A stretch of 64,000 nucleotides of DNA from Armigeres subalbatus (taxonomy: Eukaryota; Arthropoda; Insecta; Diptera; Culicidae), in the NCBI RefSeq assembly GCF_024139115.2, contig NC_085141.1:399859591-399923590 (forward strand), given 5' to 3'. The notes below the pieces were generated by a model. It saw only the letters and a program-made list of their open reading frames with translations, was not told where the DNA came from and ran no database searches. Made by a program: the position numbers and the translations under genes. Numbering within the stretch: position 1 is the first letter of the stretch; the number at the start of each line of letters is the position of its first letter. Below are positions 33,300 to 44,378 of the stretch, piece after piece.

Positions 33300-33960
33300 C
33301 TGAGATTCAGCGGCCACTCTCCGTCTTTCGAGACCCCCGGATTCACAAAACGCTAATTTCAATTCTGCGTTTTCCGCCTCAGAGCTGCCTTCGCCCTCTC
33401 AATGAGTAATGGAAAATCATCAGGTCTCGATATGGTTCGTTATTTCATCATCAAAAACTTTCCCAACTCCGCCAAAATCTGGTTCTGGGGTTGATCAATC
33501 AAGCATGATCTGATCAAATCTTTCTGGATGAATGGCGGAAAAGCCTCGTTGTACCCATCCACAAAAACAACATTTCCTCTCGAGACGTCACAATGGACCG
33601 GCCTATTTTTCTGACAAGAGGTGTCTTCGAAGCCGTGGAAAGGTTTGAAAATCAGCGGCTGTAAATTAGAAGTCGATATTAGGTTCGGCTTTCGCTAACA
33701 AGCATTCCGCCCGGAATACGGCATTGGCACATGTTTCGCATATCTGGAAGATGTACTGCACAACGCCTACAATGATGGCAAGCACGCGGATCTAGAATGT
33801 TTCCAAGCCTTCGTCAGGACTTCTAACAGTGGCAAGAACGGGGATTTTCCGGCAACCTCCTTGCTTTTGTCCGGAACTTGGTAGACTCTGACAACCAGCA
33901 ATAGCGCTCGAGGATACGTCCTCATTCCGCAGGTTGGGTGCCTAACCCATCTCAAACAAA
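33300..33960 (+). pseudogene. Decayed Jockey-type reverse transcriptase fragment
   Basis: Read across frames, the + strand shows SGLDMVRYFIIKNFPNSAK, WRKSLVVPIHKNN, DRPIFLT and a later YNDGKHADL-like segment. This is the order seen in the RT fingers and palm of Jockey-clade LINEs. Stops and frameshifts are frequent (for example after 33480 and near 33660). Its limits are vague. Confidence 0.65.
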
Positions 33961-34633
33961 AAGATTGTGGAAGTTCTCAGAGTCTCAATTGATCGGAGAC
34001 TCTCGTTCCTTTCGCACTTCCGCGAACTCTAAGTAAATTGTGTAACGGTTTATTCCTGGAGTCATCATAAAATTATCAAAATAGTGAAGACGAACGAATT
34101 CTGCTTAAAAACTTGTCTTTTGCGCCAATTCCTGGAAAGGAATTGCCAAGATTCATTTTAATTTGCCCAGCTTGCTAGTCGGCCACGTCGTGGTCCGAAA
34201 ACCGTTATTGCGGAATCTGTTCTCTTCACTTTCAATTTAACAATCGAGCAACATTCACTTTATTCATTCCTCAAAACTATTCCAATTCAAACTATCTCAC
34301 CACATTTATACACAAAATTAAGTTGACTCAGCAAAACCAAAGAACCGACCGCATTGCGCTGCGAATCAATAACAAACACTAATTTTCCGATCGCATTTAC
34401 ACAATCTCACTTTAACTTACGTCGGTTCCAGTTGTGCGTATGATACCACTCGCTCCTCTCAGCCACACCACATGTTGCAAAATTATTTAATTCGCGAAGT
34501 CGAAGCAAATTCTGCTCTTCCCTCCTAAACATGGCCGCCATCTCCTCCTCTCTGTTGCTCTACTGTAAAAACCCATAAAGAACTGTCATTGTTTGTGTGA
34601 AGAATTTTGCTTCGACTTCGCGAATTACTCTTA
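33961..34633. other. Non-coding stretch with small inverted motif
   Basis: No gene was recognised. TTCGCGAAGTCGAAGCAAA (near 34491) and TTTGCTTCGACTTCGCGAA (near 34606) are reverse complements about 100 bp apart, so 34491-34625 may be another small foldback element. Confidence 0.55.
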
Positions 34634-34933
34634 GGCTGTGAACCGTTTCACCGATTCGTTTAACTTTTAGTTAAAATTTGACAGTTTGATGGTTATTTCA
34701 CCGTGGTTAAAAATAACTCTGCTCCGGAGCATGGTTAGATTTGACAGTTCGATAGTTAAACTTTGTTCGCGAGAAAATTGGCGCCAAATCCATTTCGCTC
34801 CAGATAACCATCAATCTGTCAAAACTCAAATGGGTCGGCTTCGGAGTAAAATTTTAACCACGATGGGAAAATAACCATCGAAGTGTCAAATTTTAACTAA
34901 AAGTTAAACGAATCGCTGGAATGGTTCACAGCC
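34634..34933. mobile_element. 300-bp MITE with TTA (or TA) target duplication
   Basis: The left end GGCTGTGAACCGTTTCACCG and right end ..GCTGGAATGGTTCACAGCC are inverted. The pairing continues through AACTTTTAGTTAAAATTTGA and the GATGGTTATTTTC region for about 75 bp. TTA flanks both sides (34631-34633 and 34934-34936). A 3-bp TTA duplication fits PIF/Harbinger-type, and TA alone would fit Tc1/mariner. It has no coding capacity. Confidence 0.85.
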
Positions 34934-35068
34934 TTAGAATTTCGGGCGTAGTGGGGAGGAGAGTGAGGAGGAGGAGTGAGGAGACTACAAGTCCCGACTC
35001 ATGTTGATCGTTGGTGGTGGGCAGGTACACCGCACGACGGCTACAGCACGGCCAGCTGCGACTGCAAA

Positions 35069-35450
35069 TCAAGACAAAATTTTCAAAACGACTTATTTGC
35101 TTTTGTAAACAAAGATTCAAACGACGATTTCTCGCTTAACTTTTCAAAAGGATATAAGTAACATTTTTTCATGAATTAATTTGAATACCGCAATCAAATG
35201 AACAACATTAAAGCTATTGATTGCACTATTCAAATTAATTCATGAAAAAATGTTACTTAGGACCTTTGAAAGTTAACGAGATTTGACGAATCTGATATTT
35301 CTCGACGCAACCAACATCATCAACAGGTAGCGGAATCCTTCCCTACCTATTGATGGTGTTGGTTTGCGGGTGAGCTATCAGATTCGTCAAATCGTCGTTT
35401 GAATCTTTGTTTACAAAAGCAGATAAGTCGTTTTGAAAATTTTGTCTTGA
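35069..35450. repeat. Three-stem nested palindrome (A-B-B'-C-C'-A')
   Basis: Outer arms A (35069-35128) and A' (35391-35450) are about 60-bp reverse complements with one or two mismatches. Between them lie two further inverted pairs: B (about 35130-35195) with B' (35219-35282), and C (35281-35330) with C' (35343-35392). B shares TAAGTAACATTTTTTCATGA with its partner; C shares ATTTGACGAATCTGATA. The whole 382 bp can fold as a three-way junction. No ORF is conserved. It is probably a foldback-type element or nested MITEs. Confidence 0.9.
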
Positions 35451-36134
35451 AATCAGCCTCCCATGGTCGATTGTCCTGACGGCAAGCAGCAAGCGATGAT
35501 GACCAGCGATCCAAACCCATCTTGGGCTTCTGCTGCTGCTTGCTACCGCTGCTGCTAGTCGATGTTTGCCGATCGACGGGAACTTTCTGACCTCGATGTG
35601 ACGAACGGCGGCTCTTTTATAGTGCATAGATAGAGAAAATGCGCTCTACATTGCTCGGTGGCAACGTTTGAATCGAATGTATTTTTTATTTACTTGAATG
35701 AGGATGGGCAAAATTGCACTGTGGCTTGAAATTGAAATTTCTTGAAACAAAACTGTTACAATTGTCGGACCAGATACAACATGGTTCGGACCTTGTCTCA
35801 TCCTCATCGAACCAACAACAGGAGGTCTTACAATTCCTACGTTCGAGCCGCCTCAGAATTGTTACTCGCAGCACCAGCCGAGTCTGCCTGTGCCGAGGCT
35901 GGTGTTCTGTCTTTTTACCACCATGCGCTGGTGGCCATCTGCTGCTAGCCGGCTCGTTCGTCGCAGCCACTGTTGGAGAATACAAGATCCCTATCCTAGC
36001 TGAAGGGGGCCGGAATCGACACACTACGGCTTGCGGTGAATATAAATAGTTTGCAATTTCCGCAGGGGTGACCGTGGCTTTTAGAAGGTCGGTGTGGTTG
36101 AGTCACAGATATTTCCACAAACATAAACACAGGT
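35451..36134. other. Non-coding stretch left of the Juan-like LINE
   Basis: It contains a CTGCTG-rich patch (35530-35560) and no supported gene. Open stretches at 35686-36049 on both strands overlap and have no domain. Confidence 0.4.
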
Positions 36135-36386
36135 TTATAGATGGGTAGTAGTAGTAGTAAAATTCTTCTTTATTGTTTCATTTTCTGTTCTACAATTATT
36201 TTTTACATGTACAGTGCTCGGCCGGCTTGGCCCTCCAACTTCAATTTTAAATTTTTATGTTTACATTGTTATTTAAGGGTTAAGATGATATATCATGACG
36301 GCGTTTGGGAGGCGCTGGTGTGTTTTGTTAAGTTTGATAACCTAGCTACTATGTACACTAATATTTACAAGAAGAAATTTGATAAC

Positions 36387-39029
36387 CTAGATTGGAACTA
36401 GCGCCCTAATTGGAGCCTGATCCGAATGCAAGCAACGGACCCTAAACTTTTCTTTACACTCACCAAAGCGTTCATGTAAGGTTTTTATTCCGGCCAGACG
36501 GTGGACCTCGGATGTTCTTGTCCTGGGAGGGATGTTGAGGATCATCCTCAGGAATTTGTTTTGGACCCGTTGAAGTTTGAGGTGGTGGGTTTTAGCGCAG
36601 CTCTCCCAGACCGGCATGCCATATTCGATCATAGGGAGGATGATTTGCTTGTAGACAGCAAGCTTATTTTTCAGGGACAATGACGACCGGCGGTTGATCA
36701 AAGGGTACAGTAGTTTCAACAAGACGTTACACTTTGTCACCGTTTTGTCAACCTGTTGCCTGAAAATAAGCTTGCTGTCGAGGGTCAAGCCAGGTAGCTG
36801 GCCTCATTGGCCCATTCCACGGTCGTGCCATTGAGGATGATTTTACAGTCCCCAGGCGGAACAAGTTTAGGGGATTTGGAGTGGGGGAAAATGATGACCT
36901 GGGTCTTCGCCGCGTTGATACAGATCTTCCAGCTGGTGAGGTACTCTGTCAGGGCATCCAGGCCTCGTTGGAGTTTTGCCACTAGCGCTCTGATCACTCT
37001 ACCGTTGTAGACGATGGATGTGTCATCTGCGAACAGAGACAGAATGCCGCCTTCTGGAGGTTCTGGCATGTCGGAGGTGGACAGATTGAAAAGCAGGGGC
37101 CCGAGGATACTGCCCTGGGGAACGCCTGCGACGATGTTGTGCGCATTGGAACTCGCTCCGCTGATTGAGACCCGGAATGTCCTTGCCGACAGGTAATTGT
37201 TGATGATTTTCACCAGGTAGCTGGGAAGATTGTAGCGTTGTAGTTTGTACACCAGGCCATCATGCCATACATTGTCAAATGCCTTCTCGACATCGAGTAA
37301 GGCCATGGCGGATGTTTTCGAGACAAACTTGTTCCGTCTGAGGACGTTGGTAACTCGGGTCAGTTGGTGTACAGTTGACCGACCGCGTCGGAAACCAAAC
37401 TGTTCCTCGAGCAAGATGTTGAGATTTTCGGCAGACTCAAGTAACCGATGATGAATAGCTTTTTCGAATAGCTTGGATAACCCTGAGAGAAGGCTGATGG
37501 GTCGATAACTTTTGGGGGAGGAAGGATCCTTCCCAGGCTTCCGGATGGGGATGACTTTCGCTGACTTCCAGGACGATGGGAAGTAGTTAAGCCGGAGACA
37601 CTGATTAAAGATCAGCGAGAGGTGCTTAAAGAACGGAGCACTCATGTGTTTGAGCTCGAGATTCAGGATGCTGTCGAAGCCTGGGGCCTTCATGTTCTTC
37701 GACGATTTGATATAGGCCGTCAATTCGTCAGCTGAGATCTCCGAGAAGTCGTTGGGAATCAAATGGATGTTGTTAGCATGCTCGTTGACGGCTGCTTCGT
37801 GTGGACTGACGATGTTCTGTCCAAGATTGTGTGAGCTGACGAAGTGACGACCTATTTCAGCGACCTTCTCTGCAGGAGTTATCAAGCGATCCTTAGAGCC
37901 ATTATTGTCTAGTGGGATCAAAGGTGGAATGGGCCGAGGCTTGGATTTTAGAATTTTGGTCATTTTCCAGAACGGCTTAGCATAATCTGGGAGAGTGCGG
38001 ATCTTATTCGAGAAGTCGTTATTTTGAGGTCCACCATTCTGGCTGATATTTTTGTGATTCGATTGCAGCGTGTTTTAAGCTCAGGCAGTCCAGTACGCTG
38101 AAACTGCCTGCGAGTGACATTCCGCAATCGAATCAAATCTTTGGTGAGTGTATCGATGTTTAAGGAGTTGCTTACCTGCCGAGCCGTCGGTACGTGTTGC
38201 TCTCGGGCCGCCGTGATCGCCTCCTCGATAGCGCACAGCTGGCGGTCGATACTTTCCGGCGTCTCCGGACGCACCTCGTAGTCGACGGTGTTATCGACGC
38301 ACTGCTGGAAACGCTGCCAGTTCACTCGGTGGTAGTTCCGCCGTAACTGCTGGTGCCGATTGACCGAGGAGCCCAGTTCCGCCACCACCGGATAGTGATC
38401 CGAACTGAGCTCCTGGTATACAACCGGCTGCGAGACGTGGTCACCAGGTTTGTTACGTAGAGGTCGAGCGTTGCGTGGGCACCGGACCGACTCAGCCGAG
38501 TGGGGGAATCCGCCTCAGGATCGTGTAGTGGCCTTCATCCATGTCGTTGCTCCAGATGGTGCTGTTTCGATTGCCGCGACTGTTGCCCCAGGCTTGATGT
38601 TTAGCATTCAGGTCGCCGGCAATGATATACTCGCCTTGCCTCCGCGTAAGCTTTACGATGTCCCTCCGAAGGGCATGATCCATCGCCGGCTTTGGCTTGC
38701 GTTGGACAGTACGCCGCGATGAGCGCGATTGTGCCGACCGAAGTGGTGATTTCGACACCGATGGCCTCAATGACACTGAGCTGGAAACTTGGAAGCAGAC
38801 GACAGTTGATGTTGTAGCGAAGAGCGATGGCCACACCACCTCCTCTGGTCGGCCGGTCGAGTCGCACGATGCGGAAGTCCGGGATGTTGATGTTCACCTC
38901 CGGTTTTAGGTGCGTTTCGGTGATGAACGCCACGTCTATTTCCTTCTCCTCAAGGAAATCCTTCAGCTCGATTGTTTTGCTCTTTAGCGAGCAGCAGTTC
39001 CAGTTGACCAGGCCCACCCTAGCAGCCAT
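36387..39029 (-). pseudogene. Juan-like ORF2 (endonuclease and reverse transcriptase)
   Basis: ORF2 begins about 39029 (MAARVGLVNWNCCSLK). The endonuclease shows ITETHLKPE, GGGVAIA and AGDLNAKHQAWGN across frameshifts near 38780 and 38500. A linker (38388-37960) precedes the RT (37963-36785) with YRPISLLSGLSKLFEK, FGFRRGRST, ALLDVEKAFDNVWHDGL, GVPQGSILGP and LFADDTSI. It then shifts into a C-terminal segment (36788-36387, YGMPVWESCA). The RT core is intact, but at least four frameshifts separate domains, so it cannot make one protein. Confidence 0.87.
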
Positions 39030-39118
39030 TTTCAATGATGAACATGCCAAGTGTGAAGACCTGGTCGAATCGGGTTTGCAGCCGCGCAGTCGAGTGGCGA
39101 GCTGCGCGAAGATCGGCA

Positions 39119-40269
39119 TCAGTTGCTCCGGAGTGTACAGCGGGGCAGATTCTTCCGGTGGGACGGCTTCGTTCTCCGACTGCCGACGGAACCCAGGAGG
39201 AGGAAGCGGGGCCATTCGCTGGTGGATGGTGCCGACGATGCTGGAGCTTGGACCGATGCAGCTGCCGCTGCCAGTCGCTTGTGCGGCTGTAGCGGTGGGA
39301 GTATTGGAATCACACGACGGGGAGCCGGGATAGCTGGAAAGTTTACCTCGTTGATTACAGGAACACGGTTCTTCTTCGGAATGGTCCTGGTGGAAGCCTT
39401 CTTCCGGATTTCCAGGAACTCGGCTCGCTTTGGGCAGCCCTTTGTGGTGGCCCGATGTTTGTCGCCACAGTTGGCGCATTTGGGATCGGCCACCCATTTT
39501 GTCGCACTCGTCAGTCGGATGGGGTTCGCCACACTTGTTGCAGCGCGGCTTCATGCGGCAGTTCCTGGTGCCGTGCCCGAAATTGAAGCAGTTGGTGCAT
39601 TGCGTGACATCGCGGTGCACTGGCCGATATCGCTCCTAGTCAACGACGGTGTAATTTATAACGCCAACCAGCTTCAGGTCCTTCCAGGTAGTGGAACCGT
39701 GCCCAGATGGATCAGGTAAAGCTGGTCGCGATATTTCCTCGCCTTGTCGTGACGAGCGATCTTGTGGACGGCTACTGGCTTCAGTCCGCAACTTTCAAGC
39801 TCTGCTTGGAGCTCTTTCTCCTTCATGTCGTGAAGTCCTCGCAGCAAAGCCTTGAGCGGCTTCGTGCCGGGGTGGTCGCGAGTGTTGTACTCATACTTGT
39901 GGACCTCGAGGAACTCCACGACGGATTGATGATGGTCCCTGTTGGCCGGCATCACTTTCACGCCCTCGCTGCAGAGCCGAAAAGTACATTTCAGCCCCTT
40001 AGCGATCAGCTGGCGAATTTTTGGGCGTAAATCCGGCGGATCGCCCTTCACAAACACGGGCGGGCACTTCTCCTTCCGCTCCGGTTGCACCTGCGGCAGC
40101 TGCGATTGCTGCTTCTTCCTCTTTTTCGGCGGATTGCCGGCGTCATCAAGCGGCAACGGCGAGAACACGTTGCGGGGGGGGGGGGTGCTTGGAGGGGTTA
40201 CCCGCGCCTCCAAGAGCAGTGCGCTTAGGCACTTTTCCAGCGACCGAATCGGCCACCGAGTCTCCCATG
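39119..40269 (-). pseudogene. Juan-like ORF1 (nucleocapsid-like)
   Basis: The ATG is at about 40269 (MGDSVADSVAGKVPKR). The frame is lost at a 12-C run (40174-40185 on the + strand), then continues to 39674 with basic KKRKKQQ and the YNTRDHPGTKPLKALLRG segment typical of Jockey ORF1. After another shift come three zinc knuckles (CTNCFNFGHGTRNC, CNKCGEPHPTDEC, CANCGDKHRATTKGC) spread over two frames. A Pro/Ala-rich tail follows. The homopolymer break could be a real mutation or a sequencing error. Confidence 0.8.
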
Positions 40270-40385
40270 ACGGGTCCGGGAGAAAATAACGCCAACGCGA
40301 CAAGCGAAAACGTAAACAGCGAAAGAACGAGAAAAACACTTCGAAAAAATGCTGTTGCTGTCTCGAACTGTGATTATAGATGGGT

Positions 40386-41078
40386 GGAGTCGGCAGCGGG
40401 GTCGTGGGGGGGGGGGGAAACCGGGGCAGTGATCACTGGGACCGGTTTCACTATCTCGGACCGCCTCCCAGATATGTGCTGTATTTTTTCGGCTGAAGCA
40501 GCCACGGCGCGTCATCTACTCGTCCAGGGAACCCATTCTCGTACTTTAAAACTCTGCCAGCGCCACATTCCAGAGTGATAAGCTTAAGCACTACATGATC
40601 CAAAGCATCTTAGCGAACATGCTCTCGAACATGACCTTCCCTTGGAGCGCCTGGCAACAACAAGGCGGATCTCCTTGCCGAAGTCGGACATCAGGGCCAT
40701 CATTTTACGACATGCATCCCGTTTGGTGATGTCAAAACTTGCATGAAGAAAATCATTTGAGAAAACTGGGAAAAACTGGACAACTACATCCGTTTACCTC
40801 CGAAAAATTAAAGGGACCACATCGGCGTGGGCATAGGTTCCCTATTTTGAAGAACAGCAAATCATCTCCCGGCTTTGAATCGGACACAGGCGGCCCTTGC
40901 ATAATTTCGCCAGGAGCCCTTTCTGTACTATCTGCAATGTCTGTGACGTTAGAAACTCTTTGGAGCATTTTGTCAGCGGATGCTTGAAAAATCAAGTGCT
41001 TCCATTCAAGTGTCCAAGTTCACCTTCGAATTACTAATAAAATCTTTATGAAGATTGTACAATTATTCCAAAGAATAT
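40386..41078. other. Non-coding right flank of the Juan-like LINE
   Basis: It starts with a second 12-G run (40406-40417), possibly G-quadruplex forming. No gene was recognised. Opposite-strand open stretches near 40739-40995 have no domain. Confidence 0.4.
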
Positions 41079-41341
41079 CTTCTTCTTATTGGCATTACAT
41101 CCCCACACTGGGACAGAGCCGCCTCGCAGCTTAGTGTTCATTAAGCACTTCCACAGTTATTAACTGCGAGGTTTCTAAGCCAGGATACCATTTTTGCATC
41201 CGTATATCATGAGGCTAGCACGATGATACTTTTATGCCCAAGGAAGTCGAGACAATTTCCAATCCGAAAATTGTCTAGACCGACACCGGGAATCGAACCC
41301 AGCCACCCTCAGCATGGTCTTGCTTTATAGCCGCCCCAAGT
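41079..41341 (-). mobile_element. Feilai-like tRNA-derived SINE
   Basis: On the minus strand a tRNA-like head contains the pol III B box GGTTCGATTCC (41288-41298 on +). It is followed by a conserved body (CGGTGTCGGTCTAGACAATT, GTCTCGACTTCCTTGGGC, ACTGTGGAAGTGCTTAATGA, GGCTCTGTCCCAGTGTGGGG). It ends in an AAGAAG-type tail at 41079. This matches the layout of Feilai-type SINEs of Aedes. It is not a functional tRNA. Confidence 0.85.
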
Positions 41342-42015
41342 AACACAGTTTGTTGTATGAGAGTTAAAAATGCATCTTTCGAGCATATAGGTTTGTTATG
41401 TGTTGGTATGAAAAATCAGAAGGGTTACATACAAGATACGACCGCCCGACGTAAACTACGTAAAACAGATCATAAGATAATAATTTTGGTTAGAGCCTAG
41501 AGTAATTGAAATGTTGGCTTTTGCGCTCCCCTATGCTTGAACGACAACATTTGCTGTTTTGGTGAACCTCCTAAAAATTTCAACTGAATTGACTATAATT
41601 TAACTAAGTACGAGCAGTTTGAAGTTTGTATGGAAATTACTATAGAAATCGCCCCGTATGTGAAAGATCGTTTCGTGAGGCGGATCATTAACTATTTACG
41701 GGGTAAGGGGAAAGGGTATAGACCAAGATACTCGTGGCGACTCAAGGTTAGATTGCGTAATTTCAGGACGGTCTAGGTTGGGATTTAGGTTTGATGTATT
41801 ACAGCTGCTCATCCGGGTATTTGACGTCATTAACGGTATGGCGTAGCGTCGGGCTCGAGTTGTGGTTCGTCAGGGAGCATCTTCCGGATGGCCATAGCTT
41901 CGTATTGCACAGAACAATAAGACAAAAACAAAACAAAAACGAGAAAGAAAAAAAAATAGGGGAATTAGACTTTTATGTCAGACGAGCAAAGAAAGGCATA
42001 GATGGCAATACCAAA
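41342..42015. other. Non-coding stretch between SINE and I-like LINE
   Basis: No gene was recognised. The CCGCCCGACGTAAACTACGT word near 41447 resembles the ACGTAGTTTACGTC word near 55490 in reverse. The 3' end of the I-like LINE may extend into 41790-42015. Confidence 0.4.
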
Positions 42016-42402
42016 CTACTGATCGATGTCATCGTAACCGGCTCCACACCTACATAGGTTGCTATCGACCAGGTTTATTCTATAGAGGTGTGCGTTTAGT
42101 GAATAGTGATTGGACATAAGTCTCGACATCGTGCGAATGAAGCCTCGGCTTAAGCCCTCACCTCTGAACCACGCTCGCGCAGAAACTTTAGGAACTATGG
42201 AAAATAGCCACCGTCCAAGTTCATTGTGTGACCAAATTATTTGCCAATTTTGCAGAGTACTCTGACGGACTAATGGGAAAAACTCGTTATTCGAGATTTG
42301 TCTATCATAAACTTCACCTTCCTGTGCGCCCACCTTTGCTAGCGAGTCCGCCTTCTCATTGCCATAGATTAGGCAATGGAATGGGACCCATACAAAGGTA
42401 AT
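42016..42402 (-). pseudogene. 3' part of an I-like LINE (end of RNase H and beyond), left of the BEL insertion
   Basis: From 42402 down, the minus strand reads TFVWVPFHCLIYGNEKADSLAK, the end of an RNase H domain, then a Cys motif CRCGAGYDDID near 42030. A one-base loss just after gives a stop at about 42018. It continues directly the LINE at 49254-52790: the BEL element with its GTAAT duplication separates the two. Confidence 0.82.
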
Positions 42403-43046
42403 TGTTAAGTACAAACTTGGTACGTCACAGCACCTACACAGTGTTATCAGCGAAGTGTCTACCTGGACTTCAGAACTTGCGCCAAAGATGACAACGCTGT
42501 CAGGGGAATTGTCAGCAATCGTAAACACAAACTAATGTGCACATCATGAAATCGCAACGTGAACTTCAACATTTATAATTTGTTATTCTGTTATTAAATA
42601 CACCGTAATTTGTGCAATTAATCTGTACCAACTAGAATTGGCAGGTATATGAAGCCCTGTAGAAATTATGAATTGTGCCAATTATTAAATTAATTTCTAG
42701 ATTTTCTACTGAGATCGAGGCTCGGATTGAGGTTACAAAACCCATATTTATCCAGGAATCTTAATTAATTTTCTAAGCAACAAAGGTAAACTACTTAAAC
42801 CTAAAATGTACTTATTATCTAATGCTCAAGTACCCTAGATACATCGCTGTGCCCCTAACAAGTCCCATACACGAATTCAGGTCACGGGAAATTAAGTTTA
42901 CTTGAACTCATGAAACGTATGTATAGAATAAGCCGCATAATCAAATAACCTATCCGATGTAAATTTCATTATAGGAATTTTTTAACCGTCCCTGAATAAA
43001 CGAGTTAAGAAATCGGATATTGTCTATTATTGTTACTGCCGTAACA
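42403..43046 (+). repeat. 5' LTR of the BEL element
   Basis: 644 bp, from TGTTAAGTAC to GCCGTAACA. It is repeated at 48611-49248 with small indels. A TG...CA terminus is present. Confidence 0.95.
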
Positions 43047-43089
43047 AATTAAAAATTCGTTTCCGTGCAAATCAAAGTGGGACTGAAAT

Positions 43090-44334
43090 ATGGCACTGCT
43101 TGCACCACCCGAACATAACTGTCCGCTGTGTCAATCCGATGACGATAGCCATATGGTTAGCTGCGACCGATGTAACGAATGGTACCACTTGAATGCGTCG
43201 GAGTGACGGACGATATCGCCAACCATTCTTGGGTTTGTCCGAAAATGCACGAAAACAGATGCCTTAAATCCGCCATCCAAATCTACTGGTGCAACGTCCA
43301 AAGCTTCGAAGCCTCAGGAGACTGAGCAATTAGACGGCCCTCGAAAATTGGCCCCACTGGTCGCACCCGCTCAAACATCACAACCTCTCCAGTTATCAGT
43401 AGACTTGCAGCTAAAAATGCTCGAAGAAGAACGTGCCATTGAGCGAAAATATCTTATGCGAAAATACCAGCTAATGATGGAAGCTTCCAGAACCGCGAAT
43501 CATCCTACACACTCTCACTCGGATGACAGTTTTACAATCCACCATGCCACTCCTCTCCACTACGACCAGTTCCATCCATCGCACCCGAGCTCCATCTCCT
43601 TGAAGGTACAAGAGGAGCGAACGAGACAGCATTGCTGAATTCTAGCCAAATTGCTGCTCGTCATGCAGTGTCAAAAGAGTTACCCGTTTATAGTGGCGAG
43701 CCAGAGGAATGGCCACTATTTATCGCTACATATGAAAATACAACCAAACTATGCGGATACACGCCGGAAGAGAACATGGTCCGGTTACAACGATGTCTTC
43801 GCGGCAAAGCACTGGAGGCAGTCAAGTGCCAGTTATTACACCCGGCTAATTTGGAACACGCGCTTGCATACGCTACGAATGTTGTTTGGTCGTCCGGAAA
43901 TCATAGTTCACAGCCTTATCGAAAAGATCAACAAAATTCCGGCGCCTAGAGCAGACAGACTCGGCACGCTCATAGACTTCGCCCTCGCAGTGAGAAACAT
44001 GGTTGCCACCGTGAAAGCTTGCAACTTGGAGGAGCATCTATATAACATCACCCTACTCCAAGGCCTAGTGGAGCGATTGCCAACAATGGTTAAACTGAAT
44101 TGGGCGACACACCGGGTACGGCTTGGAACAGTATCACTTTTAGAGTTCAGCGATTGGTTATATACCATGGCAGAAGCAGCAAGTACAGTCACGATGTCGC
44201 CTGCTACGTCTGTTTGTAACGATGCAAGATCCCGTCGAAGTGGCCATAGAGAGGATGGATTTCTAAACGTCCACACCGAAAACCAACAAAGGTATGTATC
44301 GCCACAACGACCGAGAGGTAACTGTGTCGTTTAG
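43090..44334 (+). pseudogene. BEL gag region with N-terminal PHD-like finger
   Basis: ATG at 43090 opens a finger: CPLCQSDDDSHMVSCDRCNEW followed by YHLN, a C-x2-C-x11-C-x2-C-x4-H pattern typical of PHD domains. A missing base near 43192 then breaks it. After a Ser/Pro/His-rich linker the gag domain follows (ELPVYSGEPEEWPLFIATYE, RLQRCLRGKALEAV), with another frameshift near 43890 leading to IEKINKIPAPR and ERLPTMVKLNW. Stops precede the next section. Confidence 0.82.
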
Positions 44335-44378
44335 AACGATCTTGCAGTGCTACTGAAATTTGCCCAGAGTTTCCAAAT

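Larger units (their letters stand above)
36147..40373 (-). mobile_element. Near-full-length Juan-like Jockey LINE with 12-bp target duplication
   Basis: The element is flanked by TTATAGATGGGT at 36135-36146 and 40374-40385. On the minus strand it starts TCACAGTTCGAGACAGC and ends with AATAAAGAAGAATTTTACTA and an ACT-type tail. It carries ORF1 with CCHC knuckles and ORF2 with endonuclease and RT. It is about 4.2 kb and broken by many frameshifts. Clade call (Jockey, Juan-A/C-like) rests on the RT and gag style and Aedes context. Confidence 0.88.

Noticed and set aside
40739..40995. Two overlapping ~80-codon ORFs on opposite strands
   Set aside because: Mutual shadows without domains or flanking gene signals.
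41288..41298. tRNA gene candidate (B box GGTTCGATTCC)
   Set aside because: Part of a SINE. There is no full cloverleaf or acceptor stem, and the SINE body follows directly.
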